Positions 1 through 9,587 are shown, numbered from the stretch's first letter. The stretch is DNA of 64,000 bases from an uncultured Draconibacterium sp. (GCF_963676735.1 NZ_OY781464.1:3753001-3817000); one strand, 5' to 3'. Numbers and translations are program-made. Notes: generated by a model not told the origin, from the sequence alone.

Positions 1-235
1 ACAGATAGATAAAAAATACAGAAACCACGAAATTTTGGTGATGTAATTTTAAAGTAATTTCATGCAATTAACAATAATATGATACAAAACACGACTATTA
101 CATGAGGATTTGTTTGTTAAAGCACTCCAACCAAAAAGTATTTTTTAAACAATTCTGCAAAAAAAAATCCAATAAACTTTCAACTTTTCATTTAGGTTTT
201 ACGTCTAATTCAGTTCATTTATCATCTTGCGACAA
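1..235. other. AT-rich left-edge non-coding stretch
   Basis: No credible reading frame, tRNA or strong hairpin is visible here. The segment is very AT-rich and lies downstream of the leftward TPR gene. It may hold that gene's 3' end or control sequence for a gene beyond the edge. I see no clear terminator. Confidence 0.5.
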
Positions 236-1087
236 CTATTTTAACCTACTTCTTGTAAGCGATATTGCTTGACCTAAATACTCCTTTGGAGCCACATCAT
301 TACTTTTTTCTAGATATGGCAGCGCCGTTTTGTAATCCCCTTCGGCCTTTTTGATTTCCTCGGTGTATTTGTGAAAGTCAAGGCGAGTTGGCTCCGTTAA
401 GCTTTTGTACTTCTTATTGGCTTTGTCGAAAACAGCAGAAGCCTTATTATAATACAACAGTCCTAACTGGCGGTTGGCCTTCTCATTATCCGGATGCTCT
501 GCTAAAATATCCATCAGCACTTCAATACCCGCAGCATCTTGATTGGTATTAAGAAGAGCCACACCTTTAAAATAGAGCGCAGTAACGTCATGTGGATTAA
601 GTTCGAGTAGCTCTTCAGCAGTTTGCAAAGTTTCGGAGTATCTTTTATTATTGTAATAAAAGTACATTAGTTTTAAAGTGTATTTTTTAGCGAGTTCCGG
701 TTTATCTTTTAATCGAACCAGAACCTTTTCTATGGTTTCCAGATCTTCATGCTTTTTAGCAAGATTTAACTGCTGCTCGATAACTGCTTGGTCAGCAGCC
801 CCATATTCAATAGCAATATTGTTGTATTTTATAATTGCTTTTTCATCCTGAAGCTCGTTTGCACACATACTGCAAATAGTAGCCGTCCATATAATTTTTA
901 ACGAATCGGTACTTCCTTGCTCAAAAGCTTTGTCATATATATATAAAGCTTTCTCTAAATTGCCTGAATTTACTTTTTCTTGTGCAGAATCACACAAGGT
1001 ATTAAAAGTGTTTTGACCGAATCCGGCAACTACAATTAGCTTAAAAAGTGACAGGAGTACGGTTTTTCTAAATAAACTTTGTGTCAT
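236..1087 (-). CDS. Secreted/periplasmic TPR-repeat protein
   Basis: This 283-residue protein starts with an ATG and an N-terminal hydrophobic segment (about residues 8-24, ending AGFGQ) that looks like a Sec signal peptide, so it is probably exported. The rest is helical, with tetratricopeptide-like units, clearest around residues 165-245 (for example NPHDVTALYFKGVALL and HPDNEKANRQLGLLYY). TPR proteins usually scaffold protein-protein contacts, and no catalytic motif is visible. It stands alone: the next gene on the same strand ends about 190 bp upstream and has its own terminator-like hairpin. Its function is unknown and the partner cannot be inferred from context. Confidence 0.8.
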   Translation of the reverse strand: MTQSLFRKTVLLSLFKLIVVAGFGQNTFNTLCDSAQEKVNSGNLEKALYIYDKAFEQGSTDSLKIIWTATICSMCANELQDEKAIIKYNNIAIEYGAADQAVIEQQLNLAKKHEDLETIEKVLVRLKDKPELAKKYTLKLMYFYYNNKRYSETLQTAEELLELNPHDVTALYFKGVALLNTNQDAAGIEVLMDILAEHPDNEKANRQLGLLYYNKASAVFDKANKKYKSLTEPTRLDFHKYTEEIKKAEGDYKTALPYLEKSNDVAPKEYLGQAISLTRSRLK

Positions 1088-1127
1088 TACTTTTTACATA
1101 CAATTTTAGTTGAAAAACAATTATACC

Positions 1128-1135
1128 CAAATATA
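1128..1135 (-). promoter_or_regulatory. Candidate -7 promoter element for the TPR gene
   Basis: On the minus strand this reads TATATTTG, a match to the Bacteroidota housekeeping -7 consensus TAnnTTTG. An ATTG about 18 bases further upstream could serve as the -33 element. It lies about 40 bp before the TPR start codon. Pattern match only. Confidence 0.4.
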
Positions 1136-1222
1136 CTTAAACTTTTATCACTACAATTTCGAACAAAATATATTGCTTACAAATCATAGGAATAAAGTTA
1201 TGATTCTGGAAGGGTCAACAAG

Positions 1223-1248
1223 AAAAAAGCCTTCAGAAACTGCAGACC
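1223..1248 (-). terminator. Likely intrinsic terminator after the fucosidase
   Basis: On the minus strand an imperfect hairpin (GGTCTGCAG, loop TTT, CTGAAGGC) is followed by six T. It begins about 30 bases after the fucosidase stop codon, which suits the end of the UROD-like/fucosidase transcript. The stem has mismatches, hence moderate confidence. Confidence 0.5.
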
Positions 1249-1278
1249 TTTTTGTTTCAAGAACATTACTAAACTATA

Positions 1279-2766
1279 CTATTTAATTCGAAATACAAAA
1301 GCATGCTCACAAGGCTTTGTTTCGGGTAATTCAATCTCCAGGGCATTTTTATTCTGTTTCCATTTTAAATCAGCAGCTGAACCTATCAACTCTACTCCTT
1401 CAATTTTTCCGTTATAAAAGCTTGCCCCCAATGATTTTATTGCCAAAACTCCCGATTCGGGCCATCCCATGGCTATGGCATACAGCTGCCCTTTGCGTGT
1501 GGTAAAGCGGATATCCTCATCACCAAAACCCTTAAATTTCATGTCGGCCAGGTGTCCTTTTAGGGTTTCTGTCGGGCCTTCGCCATAAATTAACCAGGGG
1601 CGACTTTCGTATATTGCCTCACCATTTAGTTTCAACCATTTTCCCATTTCACGCAGGCGTTGTTTTTGCGTTTCAGGAATATAACCATCGGGATGCGGTG
1701 CAACATTTAACAAGAGGCAGCCATTTTTACTTACAATATCAACAAGGTCGTCTATTAGGCGGTTGGTTGTATAACATTCCAAGTCGGTTGACCAGGTCCA
1801 CGAAGTGTTCGATACCGAATTGTCGGTTAACCAGGGCTCCGGGTAAATTTCAGGCATACGCGCACGCTCCAGGTCAACTGTACCGGTGCCCAACGGAAAA
1901 TCAGGACGTTTAAAAGTCAATACAAATTCCTGCTGCTTTTTCTCGGCATGATTGTAGGCATAAGCCATCATCTGGCGGCGCACTTCCTCCGAAAGAATCT
2001 GTATGCGGTTATCAAACCAGAGCAAGTCGGGCGAATAACCATCAACCACTTCTTTCACTTTTTCAAGCCAAACGCGCTCAAACTCAGCACCTGGCATCGG
2101 ACTTACCTGGTAATAATTTTTCGAATCTTTTGTTTGCCAGGCCGTTTCAGGCACTTTTTCGCCATAAAACGAGGCATTGGCTGGGTCGGCACAATCGGTG
2201 TTGGAGTCCCAAACCGGAAACCAGCCCCACAACCACGAATGATGCAAGCTTACCACGTATTTCAGACCACGTTTTCGAATGGCCTTTTCCATCTCAGCCA
2301 CAATATCGCGTCTGGGTCCTTTGTCCACTGCATTCCACGGATTTACATCCGAATCCCACATGGCAAAGCCATCGGCATGTTCGCCCACCGGGCCTGCAAA
2401 ACGAGCCCCTGCCTCAACAAATAAATCGGCCCACTCGTCGGCGTTAAACTCTGGTGCAGTAAAAAGCGGCACAAGGTCTTTATAGCCAAACTCATCCACA
2501 GCCCCATAAGTTGCAACATGAAAAGTATTATTGGGATGCCCCTCAACATACATATTGTGGCCGTACCAATCGGGAGTACCCGGGCATTTGGCTGTGGAAT
2601 ACACCCCCCAATGTGCATAAATCCCGAATTTGGCATCCTGAAACCATTCGGGACATTCGTATTGTTTTAACGACTCCCATGTAGGTTGGTATGTTTTTTG
2701 CGCCCGGGCAAAATAAAAATTGAAGCAAATAATTGCCATCGTAATTGCTGCTGTCAGTTTTTTCAT
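1279..2766 (-). CDS. Exported alpha-L-fucosidase, family GH29
   Basis: This 495-residue protein has a signal peptide (about residues 1-22, ending FARAQ), so it acts in the periplasm or outside the cell. GH29 enzymes hydrolyse terminal alpha-L-fucose by a retaining mechanism. The GH29 barrel signatures are visible: WFQDAKFGIYAHWG at about 41-54, GPVGEHADGFAMWDS at about 125-139, HHSW at 175-178, and PDLLWFD at 246-252 with Asp252 as the expected nucleophile. A beta-sandwich-like C-terminal part follows from about residue 400. The gene lies 63 bp downstream of the UROD-like gene on the same strand, with no promoter seen between them, and an AraC regulator faces away on the other side. That layout suggests a small regulated glycan-use locus (inference). 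The acid/base residue and exact linkage specificity cannot be read here. Confidence 0.93.
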   Translation of the reverse strand: MKKLTAAITMAIICFNFYFARAQKTYQPTWESLKQYECPEWFQDAKFGIYAHWGVYSTAKCPGTPDWYGHNMYVEGHPNNTFHVATYGAVDEFGYKDLVPLFTAPEFNADEWADLFVEAGARFAGPVGEHADGFAMWDSDVNPWNAVDKGPRRDIVAEMEKAIRKRGLKYVVSLHHSWLWGWFPVWDSNTDCADPANASFYGEKVPETAWQTKDSKNYYQVSPMPGAEFERVWLEKVKEVVDGYSPDLLWFDNRIQILSEEVRRQMMAYAYNHAEKKQQEFVLTFKRPDFPLGTGTVDLERARMPEIYPEPWLTDNSVSNTSWTWSTDLECYTTNRLIDDLVDIVSKNGCLLLNVAPHPDGYIPETQKQRLREMGKWLKLNGEAIYESRPWLIYGEGPTETLKGHLADMKFKGFGDEDIRFTTRKGQLYAIAMGWPESGVLAIKSLGASFYNGKIEGVELIGSAADLKWKQNKNALEIELPETKPCEHAFVFRIK

Positions 2767-2829
2767 TGCAAGCTTTTTATGTTTTAGTTTATTGATTTGA
2801 ATTTTCGCAGTAAAACAAAACCGGAAGCG

Positions 2830-4002
2830 CTAAAATTTTAAGGGATAGTTACCGTGCTCTCTTACCAGTTTTATTATAAAATCGTATGTTGAGCCTGAAA
2901 CCTGGCTCGTTACCGAATGGTCGGACTGAAAAATAAAACTACCTCCTCTGGCAGCCTGCAGTTTTTTAAGCACATCGGCTTTAATCTGGTTTTTATCACC
3001 AGTTTCCCAATCCATAACGTTGTTGTTGCCACAAAAACCAATTGCATGACCATATTTTTCGCGCAGGCAATTTACATCCATATTCGCTTTTGCTTCAAGG
3101 GGGTTATAAAAATCTACCCCCAGCTCAATGTAATCCCCAAAAATTGCATTTACGTTTCCACAACCGTGGTAAATCACCATCAGGCCTTTTTCGTGGCAAT
3201 AGTCTACCATCTTTTTCACCCAGGGTTTAAAATGTTCACGCCAGTATTCGGGGTCGAAAAACAGGCCATTTTTATAAGCCACATCTCCCCAAATTACCAT
3301 ACCATCGAGCAGGCCGTCTGCTGCTTCAACCTGCGCCTTGCAAATGTCAAAATAAAACTGCCCGATTTTAGCAATGGCATTCGGAAAACTGTCGTAGTGC
3401 ATCATCGACCACAGCATAGCATTTTCCTGCCCTATTAATCGGGTAAGACACTCGTTAATTTCGCCAACACCTCCAAAAACAGCAAAATCGGGATAAAACG
3501 ATTTTACGCGGTCAATCCAAGCCGGTATATTTTGCTCGAAAGTGTCGCCAACTCCATTAATATGGTCGTCGCCCGCCGCAAAATACCTGCGTTTATCATA
3601 GGGGTTATCAAACGTAAAGTCAAGTAATTTTCCAATGGTGTCCACCTTCCATTTTATCATTTCAGGCATCGGAAAATCGTGGCGTTTTCGCATTTCCACT
3701 TCGTAGCCCGTTTCCACTTGCACTTCCTCTTCGTTGTTAAACAACACTTTAAAGTTCTTTATGTGCGGATCCATATTCGGATTAACAACAATCCAATCCA
3801 AATCGTAATGATAATACGGATTGGCATCTTTTGGCAAGCCCAGTTCGATTCTCCAGCGATTGATAAAACTGTTCCAGAAAAACTCACCGATGGGAATACG
3901 GTCGGGTTCCTGGTGACCTGCTGCCATCTGCAGGCGCTTCACTTTTTTTTGTGCATTTTCGCTTCGGTCAAGCGAAGTTGATTTTCCGGTATAATTAAAC
4001 AT
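2830..4002 (-). CDS. UROD-fold protein, methyltransferase-like
   Basis: This 390-residue cytoplasmic protein belongs to the uroporphyrinogen decarboxylase (URO-D) superfamily, which also contains the cobalamin-dependent methyltransferases MtaA, MtbA and CmuA. It carries His279-x-Cys281 in YHGCGN and Cys324 in GFCGNNN, an H-x-C...C set resembling the zinc ligands that activate thiols in the methyltransferase branch. True HemE decarboxylases lack it. A haem-synthesis role is therefore unlikely; a methyl or other one-carbon transfer on an unknown substrate is my inference. It sits immediately upstream of a GH29 fucosidase and divergent from an AraC regulator, not beside hem genes. The substrate and any corrinoid partner are not visible in the window. 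Confidence 0.8.
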   Translation of the reverse strand: MFNYTGKSTSLDRSENAQKKVKRLQMAAGHQEPDRIPIGEFFWNSFINRWRIELGLPKDANPYYHYDLDWIVVNPNMDPHIKNFKVLFNNEEEVQVETGYEVEMRKRHDFPMPEMIKWKVDTIGKLLDFTFDNPYDKRRYFAAGDDHINGVGDTFEQNIPAWIDRVKSFYPDFAVFGGVGEINECLTRLIGQENAMLWSMMHYDSFPNAIAKIGQFYFDICKAQVEAADGLLDGMVIWGDVAYKNGLFFDPEYWREHFKPWVKKMVDYCHEKGLMVIYHGCGNVNAIFGDYIELGVDFYNPLEAKANMDVNCLREKYGHAIGFCGNNNVMDWETGDKNQIKADVLKKLQAARGGSFIFQSDHSVTSQVSGSTYDFIIKLVREHGNYPLKF

Positions 4003-4026
4003 TGGTTTTTGGTTCTAATTCAAAAC

Positions 4027-4034
4027 CAAAATTA
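4027..4034 (-). promoter_or_regulatory. Candidate -7 element for the UROD-like/fucosidase operon
   Basis: On the minus strand this reads TAATTTTG, matching TAnnTTTG, about 25 bp upstream of the UROD-like ATG. No clear -33 element is present at the usual distance, as expected if the divergently encoded AraC protein activates it (inference). Confidence 0.35.
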
Positions 4035-4162
4035 CTACCGGAAGCCACATTATTGTTTCACAAAACAAATATATAGTTGCACTTTTCAATCATTGTTCAT
4101 TTTTAAGTCAATTATTTTCTGGGTTTTATACTATTTTTACTTTGTAATTTTAAAACACAGGC

Positions 4163-5020
4163 ATGGATAGCTCAGAACTTTTAAAGAGCATAACTTTTAA
4201 CCTCTCGTCGGTTGCCTACTGTAAGGTTGGCGCCGAATGGAATTATAAAAACATCATCAGTTCGTTTAGCCGGTTATATTTAGTTACCGCCGGAGAAGCG
4301 CACATTTTTACAGCAGATAAAAAAATCCATTTGAAAAAAGGCCACCTGTACCTGGTGCCCAGCTTCACCCCGTGCAGCTACACCTGCAAAGATGAAATGA
4401 CACACTTTTATGCCACATTCACCATACAGCTTCCTAATCACTTAAGCATTTACCAGCTGTTTAACTTTAGTTTTGAAATTGAAGCTACCGATGAGCACTA
4501 TGCCTATTTTAAGCAACTGTGGAAGGCAAATCCGAATATGGAACTGCCTGCCAAAGACCCAAATATTTACCAACGCCTAAACAGCAGGTGCTGGAACCAT
4601 GGTCTAAAAGATGTTCAGCGCAGTTTGGCATCATCGGGCTTACTTTACCTCTTGCTATCAAAATTTATTGGTGCCGCAAAAATAGATTTCGGGACCAGCG
4701 ATTCAGGCAATATTTTATCTGCAGTTACATTCATTCACAGTCATTTAAACGAAAACCTTGCGATTGAAGAACTGGCAAATATGGTTCATTTATCACCTGC
4801 ACATTTTACCCGAAAATTTAAGCAGCTAACGCATTTGACACCTCGCGATTACATTAATACCCAACGTATTGAAAAAGCACAGTTGCTTTTAAATACCACA
4901 TCGCAATCGTGCATTGAAATTGCCGAATTGTGCGGCTATAAAAGCAATGCCTATTTCTGCAAAATTTTTAAAAAATACATTGGTAAATCGCCGCGCGAGT
5001 ATCGAAACAACCAGGTTTAG
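4163..5020 (+). CDS. AraC-family transcriptional regulator
   Basis: This 285-residue regulator has an N-terminal cupin-like sensory domain (about residues 20-110, with KKGHLYLVPSFTPCSYTC) and a C-terminal double helix-turn-helix AraC domain (about 183-285). The conserved second-HTH stretch IAELCGYKSNAYFCKIFKKY and the closing GKSPREYR are both visible. Such proteins usually bind a sugar or metabolite and activate a neighbouring catabolic operon. Its divergent placement from the UROD-like and fucosidase genes, with a 160 bp shared upstream region, suggests it controls them (inference). The ligand is unknown. It ends at a bidirectional terminator shared with carB. Confidence 0.9.
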   Translation: MDSSELLKSITFNLSSVAYCKVGAEWNYKNIISSFSRLYLVTAGEAHIFTADKKIHLKKGHLYLVPSFTPCSYTCKDEMTHFYATFTIQLPNHLSIYQLFNFSFEIEATDEHYAYFKQLWKANPNMELPAKDPNIYQRLNSRCWNHGLKDVQRSLASSGLLYLLLSKFIGAAKIDFGTSDSGNILSAVTFIHSHLNENLAIEELANMVHLSPAHFTRKFKQLTHLTPRDYINTQRIEKAQLLLNTTSQSCIEIAELCGYKSNAYFCKIFKKYIGKSPREYRNNQV

Positions 5021-5068
5021 ACTTTTCTTTTCGCGTACAAAACTTACTGCCCCTGCTGTGCAATAAAA

Positions 5069-5097
5069 AAAAGCTCCAACCAATGGCCGGAGCTTTT
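5069..5097. terminator. Bidirectional terminator between araC-type gene and carB
   Basis: A perfect nine-base stem, AAAAGCTCC pairing with GGAGCTTTT around an 11-base loop, has A/T runs on both sides. It lies in the gap between two convergent genes and can end transcription from either direction. Confidence 0.8.
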
Positions 5098-5117
5098 CTA
5101 TCGTTAAAACTGCAATT

Positions 5118-8100
5118 TTATGCTTTATATTCATCCCAGCTTTTTACCTGAACATTATCCAGGTTGTACCTGCAAATTCCGTAAAGGAAAGCACTTGCCA
5201 CACGGGCATTGGTAATAAGCGGAATGTTATAATCAATGGAGCTTCGTCTGATTTGGTAACCATTTTTCAGCTCTCGCTTGGTATGGTTTTTCGGAATATT
5301 AATTACCAAATCAATTTTCTTTTCCTTGATCATTTCAATAGTATTTGGCGACTGATCTTCTTCATCAGGCCAGTATATCAGGGTGTTCTCAATGCCATTT
5401 TCGCGGAAGAATTTGTGTGTTCCCTCAGTGGCAAAAATGTTGTATCCTTTTTCAACCAACATTCTTGCACTGTTTAGCAACTCCAGTTTACCACGAGATG
5501 GCCCCGAAGAAATAAGAATATTCTTTTTCGGGAAATTGTAACCTACCGATAACATGGCTTTCAGCATGGCTTCATAATATGTCTCACCAATACAGCCAAC
5601 TTCTCCGGTCGACGACATATCAACTCCTAAAACAGGATCGGCTTTCAGTAAGCGTGCAAACGAAAACTGCGGTGCTTTCACCCCTACATAATCCAATTCA
5701 AAAAGCGATTTATCCGGCTTCGGCACATCAATTCCCAGCATCACCTTGGTGGCAATTTCAATCAGGTTAAGCTTCATAACCTTCGATACAAACGGGAAGC
5801 TTCGCGATGCACGCAGGTTGCACTCAATAACTTTAATATCGTTATCCTTTGCCAGAAACTGCATATTAAATGGCCCGGTAATTTCAAGGCCTTTAGCAAT
5901 TTGTCGGGCAATTTTTTTCACCCTGCGAATGGTCTCAACATACAGTTTTTGCGGTGGAAAAACAATGGTTGCATCGCCCGAGTGCACCCCGGCAAACTCC
6001 ACGTGCTCTGAAATGGCATAAGCCACCATTTCTCCTTTATTGGCCACTGCATCAATTTCAATTTCTTTGGCTTGCTCAATAAATTCGGTTACAACCACCG
6101 GGTGCTCTTTCGATACGTTGGCAGCCATTTGAAGGAAATGTTCCAACTGATCGGGATTGGAAACCACATTCATTGCAGCACCTGAAAGTACGTACGAAGG
6201 ACGAATCAACACCGGATACCCTACTTCATCAACAAACTTGTGAATCTCGTCGATGGTTGACAGACGTGCCCAGCGTGGCTGGTCTACTCCCAAATCATCA
6301 AGCAATGAAGAGAATTTCTCACGGTCCTCTGCATTATCAATCTTTTTGGCCGATGTTCCAAGAATCGGAACATTTTGCCCGTCTAATTTCATTGCCAGGT
6401 TATTCGGAATCTGACCACCCATTGAAACAACCACACCATGCGGGTTTTCAAGGTCGTAAACATCCATTACACGCTCAAAAGTCAACTCGTCAAAATAAAG
6501 TCTGTCGCAGGTATCATAATCAGTACTTACCGTTTCGGGGTTGTAGTTAATCATTACCGAACGATAACCCTGCTCTTTAATGGTGTTTATGGTATTTACA
6601 CTACACCAATCGAACTCCACCGAGCTTCCAATCCGGTATGCACCCGAACCAAGTACCATAACCGATTTATGATCGCCTAAATAAGTAACATCGTTTTCGG
6701 TACCGTTATGTGTTAGGTACAGGTAATTGGTTTGTGCGGGGTATTCTCCGGCCAGGGTATCAATTTGTTTTACCACCGGAACAATGCCGTTAGCTTTTCG
6801 GTAAGCCCTAACTTTTAACAAGTCTTCGTTAATGCTTGTACCCTTACTGTTTAGCACCAGGCGTGCAATCTGAAAATCGGAAAAACCGGCTTGTTTTGAT
6901 GCTTTCAACAAAGGAATTGGTAATTTTTCCAACTCGTTTATCTCCTGCAACTCCAGCTTTATTTTATGAATATTGCCTAGTTTCTGCAAAAACCATTTGT
7001 CGATTTTTGTTTTCTCATGAATCGCATCAATAGAGTACTCTTTATTGAATGCTTCGGCAATGGCAAAAATTCGTCTGTCGGTAGGATTTGTCAGCTCCTC
7101 TTCAATACCCTCAATGGTAATTTCTTCTTTATTGGCAACAAAACCGTGCATTCCAAGTCCAACCATTCGAATACCTTTTTGAATAGCTTCCTCGAAGGTT
7201 CGTCCGATGGCCATAATCTCGCCCACCGATTTCATTGAGCTTCCGATGTTTTTTGAAACGCCAACAAATTTGCTCAAATCCCAACGTGGTATTTTAACCA
7301 CACAATAGTCGAGTGCAGGCTCAAAACAAGCGGTGGTTACCTTGGTTACCGAGTTTTTCAGTTCGTGTAAACCATAACCCAAACCAAGTTTTGCTGCCAC
7401 AAAAGCAAGCGGATAACCGGTAGCTTTCGATGCCAGTGCCGACGAACGAGACAAACGGGCATTTACCTCAATTACCCGATAATCTTCCGAATGCGGATCG
7501 AGTGCAAACTGTACGTTACATTCGCCAATTACACCAACACGGCGGATAATTTTTATTGAAATAGCACGAAGCTTGTGGTACTCGGAGTTTGATAAGGTTT
7601 GCGAGGGCGCTACAACAATACTTTCACCCGTGTGAATTCCCAGCGGATCGAAGTTTTCCATGTTACACACGGTAATACAATTGTCGTGTTTATCTCGAAC
7701 CACCTCGTATTCCACTTCTTTCCATCCTTTAATTGATTCTTCAATTAAAATTTGTGGCGAATAAGAAAATGCACTTCCGGCCAGTTTTTCCAGTTCTTCC
7801 TCGTTTTCGCAAAAACCAGAGCCCAGGCCACCAAGCGTATAAGCTGCTCTAATAATAATAGGAAAACCAACCTCTTGAGCAGCTGCTTTTGCCTCTGCCA
7901 TGTTTGATGCGGCTATACTTTTACAGGTTTTCACATCAATTTCGTCGAGCATTTTGGCAAAAATGTCGCGGTCTTCGGTATCAATAATGGATTGAACAGG
8001 TGTACCCACCACTTCAACATTGTATTTTTCAAGTACTCCCGATTCGTATAGTGCAACCCCGCAGTTTAGTGCAGTTTGTCCACCAAATGCCAGCAAAATA

Positions 8101-8351
8101 CCCTGTGGTTTTTCTTTTTTAATCACCTCTTCAACAAAATGAGGCGTAACAGGCAAAAAGTAAATTTTGTCTGCAATATCTTCTGAAGTCTGAATGGTTG
8201 CAATATTCGGATTAATAAGAACCGTTTCAACTCCTTCTTCCTTCAGGGCTTTCAGGGCCTGAGACCCGGAATAATCAAACTCACCGGCCTCGCCAATTTT
8301 TAGTGCTCCCGAACCAAGAACAATAGCTTTTTTAATGTGTGTATCTATCAT
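5118..8351 (-). CDS. carB: Carbamoyl-phosphate synthase, large subunit
   Basis: CarB uses ammonia channelled from CarA, bicarbonate and two ATP to make carbamoyl phosphate for arginine and pyrimidine synthesis. The 1077-residue length is typical. Two tandem ATP-grasp synthetase halves are visible, each opening with a dinucleotide-like loop (VLGSGALKIGEAGEFDYSGSQ near residue 12 and MVLGSGAYRIGSSVEFDWCSV near 565). The C-terminal 140 residues form the MGS-like allosteric domain (ISSGPSRGKLELLNSARMLVEKGYNIFATEGTHKF), the site of UMP/ornithine-type control in E. coli. The gene follows carA by 27 bp on the same strand, so the two form one operon. It is transcribed away from argR and ends at a strong bidirectional hairpin. 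Confidence 0.98.
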   Translation of the reverse strand: MIDTHIKKAIVLGSGALKIGEAGEFDYSGSQALKALKEEGVETVLINPNIATIQTSEDIADKIYFLPVTPHFVEEVIKKEKPQGILLAFGGQTALNCGVALYESGVLEKYNVEVVGTPVQSIIDTEDRDIFAKMLDEIDVKTCKSIAASNMAEAKAAAQEVGFPIIIRAAYTLGGLGSGFCENEEELEKLAGSAFSYSPQILIEESIKGWKEVEYEVVRDKHDNCITVCNMENFDPLGIHTGESIVVAPSQTLSNSEYHKLRAISIKIIRRVGVIGECNVQFALDPHSEDYRVIEVNARLSRSSALASKATGYPLAFVAAKLGLGYGLHELKNSVTKVTTACFEPALDYCVVKIPRWDLSKFVGVSKNIGSSMKSVGEIMAIGRTFEEAIQKGIRMVGLGMHGFVANKEEITIEGIEEELTNPTDRRIFAIAEAFNKEYSIDAIHEKTKIDKWFLQKLGNIHKIKLELQEINELEKLPIPLLKASKQAGFSDFQIARLVLNSKGTSINEDLLKVRAYRKANGIVPVVKQIDTLAGEYPAQTNYLYLTHNGTENDVTYLGDHKSVMVLGSGAYRIGSSVEFDWCSVNTINTIKEQGYRSVMINYNPETVSTDYDTCDRLYFDELTFERVMDVYDLENPHGVVVSMGGQIPNNLAMKLDGQNVPILGTSAKKIDNAEDREKFSSLLDDLGVDQPRWARLSTIDEIHKFVDEVGYPVLIRPSYVLSGAAMNVVSNPDQLEHFLQMAANVSKEHPVVVTEFIEQAKEIEIDAVANKGEMVAYAISEHVEFAGVHSGDATIVFPPQKLYVETIRRVKKIARQIAKGLEITGPFNMQFLAKDNDIKVIECNLRASRSFPFVSKVMKLNLIEIATKVMLGIDVPKPDKSLFELDYVGVKAPQFSFARLLKADPVLGVDMSSTGEVGCIGETYYEAMLKAMLSVGYNFPKKNILISSGPSRGKLELLNSARMLVEKGYNIFATEGTHKFFRENGIENTLIYWPDEEDQSPNTIEMIKEKKIDLVINIPKNHTKRELKNGYQIRRSSIDYNIPLITNARVASAFLYGICRYNLDNVQVKSWDEYKA

Positions 8352-8378
8352 GATATTTTTAAAAATTTCGGTGAATGA

Positions 8379-9458
8379 TTATTTTTTAGAAGCTTCAATA
8401 TTTTTGATAAACTCATCAAACAAAAATTCGGTATCTACCGGCCCACTTGCTGCTTCAGGGTGAAATTGCGTAGAGAAAAACGGAAGGGTTTTATGCCTTA
8501 TTCCTTCGTTTGTTTCATCGTTAACATTGGTAAACAATGGCTCCCAGTCGGCTGGCAGTGTTTCAGTTGCCACCGCATAACCATGGTTTTGCGAGGTAAT
8601 GTAACACTTGTTGGTGCCTTCCAGTAATACCGGCTGATTATGGCTACGGTGTCCGTACTTCAATTTGTAGGTGTCGGCTCCGGCAGCACGTGCCAGCAAC
8701 TGGTTCCCCAAACAAATCCCCATTATCGGCTTCTTATCGCCAATTACCTTTTTTATGTAGCTAACAGTAACATCGCACATCGCCGGGTCTCCCGGACCAT
8801 TTGATATAAAGAGTCCATCAAATTCTTCGTTTGAAAAATCATAATCCCATGGCACACGAATTACGGTAGCTCCCCTGTCAATCAGGCAACGCATAATGTT
8901 GTTTTTTACTCCACAGTCGATTAACACTACTTTGTGTTCGCCATTGCCATAAACCTCACGCTCTTTGCAGCTTGCCACTGCCACAAGGTTTTCTTTATTC
9001 GGGTCGTAAAAGTCTATTTCCTCCTCAAATTCAATTTTGCCCAACATCGAACCTTTCTCACGTAAAATTTTTGTTAAGGCTCGTGTGTCAATATCAAAAA
9101 TACCCGGAACATCATATTCTTTTAACCAGTCGCTCAAACTTTTTTCAGCATTCCAGTGACTGAATTCAAACGAATAATCAGAAATTATTAATCCGGAAAT
9201 ATGCAACTTATGCGATTCATAAAACTTGTGTATCCCATTTTCTTTTTGATTAAAAGGAACACCATAATTCCCAATCATTGGGTAAGTCGACACCAGGATT
9301 TGCCCGGTGTAAGATGGATCAGTCAAACTTTCCGGATAACCAGTCATTGCGGTATAAAAAACTACCTCTCCGGCTACCGCTTTCTCGCTTCCAAACGATT
9401 TCCCTATAAAAACGGTACCGTCTTCAAGAGTTAATTTTGCCTGTTTTACTTTATACAT
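8379..9458 (-). CDS. carA: Carbamoyl-phosphate synthase, small (glutaminase) subunit
   Basis: CarA hydrolyses glutamine and passes ammonia to CarB. At 359 residues it has the usual length. An N-terminal CPSase small-chain domain (about 1-150) is followed by a class I glutamine amidotransferase domain, with nucleophile Cys249 in GICLGNQLLARAAG and the partner residues His333 and Glu335 in QFHPEA. The ATG start lies in the 205 bp control region shared with the divergent argR cluster. That region holds a palindrome typical of ArgR binding beside argR and a weaker half-match nearer carA, so arginine repression of carAB is likely (inference). Confidence 0.98.
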   Translation of the reverse strand: MYKVKQAKLTLEDGTVFIGKSFGSEKAVAGEVVFYTAMTGYPESLTDPSYTGQILVSTYPMIGNYGVPFNQKENGIHKFYESHKLHISGLIISDYSFEFSHWNAEKSLSDWLKEYDVPGIFDIDTRALTKILREKGSMLGKIEFEEEIDFYDPNKENLVAVASCKEREVYGNGEHKVVLIDCGVKNNIMRCLIDRGATVIRVPWDYDFSNEEFDGLFISNGPGDPAMCDVTVSYIKKVIGDKKPIMGICLGNQLLARAAGADTYKLKYGHRSHNQPVLLEGTNKCYITSQNHGYAVATETLPADWEPLFTNVNDETNEGIRHKTLPFFSTQFHPEAASGPVDTEFLFDEFIKNIEASKK

Positions 9459-9573
9459 TTTCCGATTTAATAATTAAAAAAAATGCGCTTGCCCTAAAAT
9501 AGTTCAAACGCATTTCAGTTATTCTTTATACTTATTTTCAAATACACTCTCGCAATCATAAATGTTAAGAACA

Positions 9574-9587
9574 TGAATTAAATATCA
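9574..9587. promoter_or_regulatory. Weak second ARG-box-like site
   Basis: TGAATTAAATATCA keeps one full TGAAT half-site and three of five bases of the other at the ARG-box spacing. ArgR sites often come in pairs. This one lies between the carA start and the perfect site at argR. Pattern match only. Confidence 0.3.

Noticed and set aside
2917..3438. Open frame of 173 codons on the plus strand inside the UROD-like gene
   Set aside because: It is antisense to a well-supported gene and has no recognisable domain; its composition reflects the opposite strand.
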